This document shows, piece after piece, positions 4,061 to 5,130 of a stretch of DNA of 5,130 nucleotides; the stretch's first letter is position 1; every line of letters starts with the position of its first letter. The translations under genes were made by a program, and so were the position numbers. The notes beneath the pieces are model-generated. The model saw only the letters and a program-made list of their open reading frames with translations. It did no database searches and had not been told where the DNA came from. The stretch comes from Thermoplasmata archaeon (lineage in GTDB: Archaea; Thermoplasmatota; Thermoplasmata; UBA10834): the NCBI GenBank assembly GCA_013329135.1, contig DUKU01000044.1, forward strand, positions 723 through 5,852. The letters are read 5' to 3'.

Positions 4061-5130
4061 ATGCGGCTCGCGTTGATGCTCAGCGTACTGTTCGCCACAG
4101 CCATGTTGCTCGCCGGGCCGGCCCAGCCGACCGTTCCCGGACCGAGCGACCAGAACGCGCTCGCCCAGATATCCTCAGACATGTCAGAGTCCGTCATGGA
4201 CATCGTCATAGAGACGAGCGACCCGCTGGTGCACGATGAGGTGGCGCGGCTCGTCGGTTCTTACGGCGCCGATATCACGTTCTCGTCCAGGGACTCGGGC
4301 CTGATGAGCGTCTCGATGGCGGATGCGTCCGCGGACCTTGTCGAAGCCCTGTCGTCACTGTCCGGGGTGGTGAGCGTCTCACCGGAGAAGACGGTGCGCA
4401 CGCTCCTGACGCCGGACGACCCCGGCATTGACAATCAGTGGGCCCTGGACAGGGTCGATGCGTACGAGGCGTGGGACATAGAACTCGGCGCGCACGAGGT
4501 GGTCGTCGGAGTGCTCGACACGGGCATAGACTGGAACCACCCGGACATCGCGGACAACATATGGTCGAACGACGACGGCTATCATGGATACAACTTCATC
4601 GATGACAACTGGTTCCCGATGGATGACAACGTCAACGGTTATGACGACGACGGGGACTGGGTCGCCAACCTGTACACTTACCACGGCACCCATGTCGCTG
4701 GCATAGTCGGGGCCGCGACGGACAACGGCGTGGGCATGGCGGGCCTGGCGCAGGTGCGGCTCATGGCCGTGAAGGTCATGAACGACTCTGGCGAGGGCAC
4801 GGACTCCATCGTCTCGAGCGGGGTCAGGTGGGCCACGGACAACGGGGCGGATGTCATAGTCATGAGCCTCGGGGTCGAGGGCGTCTCTCTGCCGCTCCAG
4901 AACGCCGTGGACTACGCTGCGAGCAGGGGCGTCGTGCTGGTGGCGGCCGCGGGCAACGCTGGCACGAGCGTGCTCAGCTACCCGGCGGCGTTCCCGAACG
5001 TCATCGCGGTCGGCGCGACGGACAACTTGGACCGCAGGGCGGACTTCAGCAACTTCGGCTCGAACCTGGACCTCATGGGCCCTGGCGTGAACATATACTC
5101 GACCCAGGGTGGAGGGAGCTACCAGTACCT
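4061..5130 (+). CDS. Secreted subtilisin-like serine protease (S8 family), 3' end beyond window
   Basis: The reading frame stays open from ATG 4061 to the right edge (356 full codons). Residues 3-19 form a signal peptide (LALMLSVLFATAMLLAG). Residues about 45-112 look like an inhibitor-type propeptide (VMDIVIETSD... GVVSVSPEKTVR). The peptidase domain begins about 125 (DNQWALDRVDAYEAWD). Catalytic Asp153 lies in VGVLDTGIDWNHPDI, catalytic His208 in YHGTHVAGI, and oxyanion-hole Asn299 in LVAAAGNAG. The catalytic Ser block (GTSMAxP) would lie just past the window. An Asp/Asn-rich insert (169-200) probably binds calcium, as in thermitase-like subtilases. The protein would be exported and self-processed. 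AGGTG lies 5 bases before the ATG. A GTG at 4046 would add MKGVL and a lysine to the signal peptide, and is an alternative start. C-terminal domains cannot be seen. Confidence 0.92.
   Translation, partial: MRLALMLSVLFATAMLLAGPAQPTVPGPSDQNALAQISSDMSESVMDIVIETSDPLVHDEVARLVGSYGADITFSSRDSGLMSVSMADASADLVEALSSLSGVVSVSPEKTVRTLLTPDDPGIDNQWALDRVDAYEAWDIELGAHEVVVGVLDTGIDWNHPDIADNIWSNDDGYHGYNFIDDNWFPMDDNVNGYDDDGDWVANLYTYHGTHVAGIVGAATDNGVGMAGLAQVRLMAVKVMNDSGEGTDSIVSSGVRWATDNGADVIVMSLGVEGVSLPLQNAVDYAASRGVVLVAAAGNAGTSVLSYPAAFPNVIAVGATDNLDRRADFSNFGSNLDLMGPGVNIYSTQGGGSYQY

Noticed and set aside
3919..4239. Plus-strand open frame overlapping the start of the protease, including ATG 3982 near the predicted transcript start
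   Set aside because: It is out of frame with the protease and Arg/Ala-rich past 4061. The protease frame has a signal peptide and catalytic motifs. A short leader peptide is possible but unsupported.
4379..4863. Minus-strand open frames opposite the protease
   Set aside because: Val-rich and Thr/Pro-rich texts are complements of the protease codons, with no motif or ribosome-binding site.
1..5130. tRNA, rRNA, CRISPR array, insertion sequence or attachment site
   Set aside because: I saw no clustered direct repeats, no tRNA cloverleaf, no transposase text and no flanking inverted repeats anywhere in the window.

Overview
This window is a compact, GC-rich stretch of an archaeal chromosome. 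The archaeal call rests on promoters of the BRE + TATA type (for example near 2213-2228 and 3949-3964), on a many-zinc-ribbon protein with an acidic tail, and on a PKD-type surface protein with N-glycosylation sequons and a C-terminal membrane anchor. The overall style suggests the Thermoplasmatota (Methanomassiliicoccales or marine benthic group D-like lineages), but no rRNA or marker gene is present, so this placement is only an inference.

Layout. Positions 1-408 (minus strand) hold a sulfur-relay pair: a complete TusA/SirA-family sulfur carrier (154-408) followed closely by the 5' end of a DsrE-family gene that runs off the left edge. A 118-base gap with a possible tusA promoter separates these from a second minus-strand unit (527-2117). 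In that unit a protein with four zinc ribbons and a disordered acidic tail is followed 4 bases later by a short, divergent LarC-like protein. The zinc-ribbon gene is divergent from a plus-strand gene for an exported PKD protein (2314-3060). That gene is convergent, with only 6 bases between the stop codons, with a minus-strand undecaprenyl-diphosphatase family gene (uppP, 3067-3858). A 202-base divergent intergenic region with an imperfect palindrome separates uppP from a plus-strand secreted subtilisin-like protease that runs off the right edge (4061-5130).

How the genes fit together. The left third looks like cytoplasmic sulfur and metal-cofactor chemistry: TusA and DsrE proteins pass persulfide sulfur by cysteine relay, and canonical LarC inserts nickel into the nickel-pincer cofactor. 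The right half looks like cell-envelope biology: an anchored glycoprotein-like PKD protein, recycling of a polyprenyl-phosphate carrier that could serve glycosylation, and a secreted protease. No functional link between the two halves is demonstrated.

Most noteworthy are the LarC-like protein, which lacks the C-terminal CTP-binding domain, the His-rich loop and usually conserved acidic residues, and the zinc-ribbon protein, which is built from two copies of a double-ribbon module offset by exactly 90 residues. No CRISPR array, tRNA, rRNA, insertion sequence or prophage gene was seen. No gene-free stretch exceeds about 200 bases.
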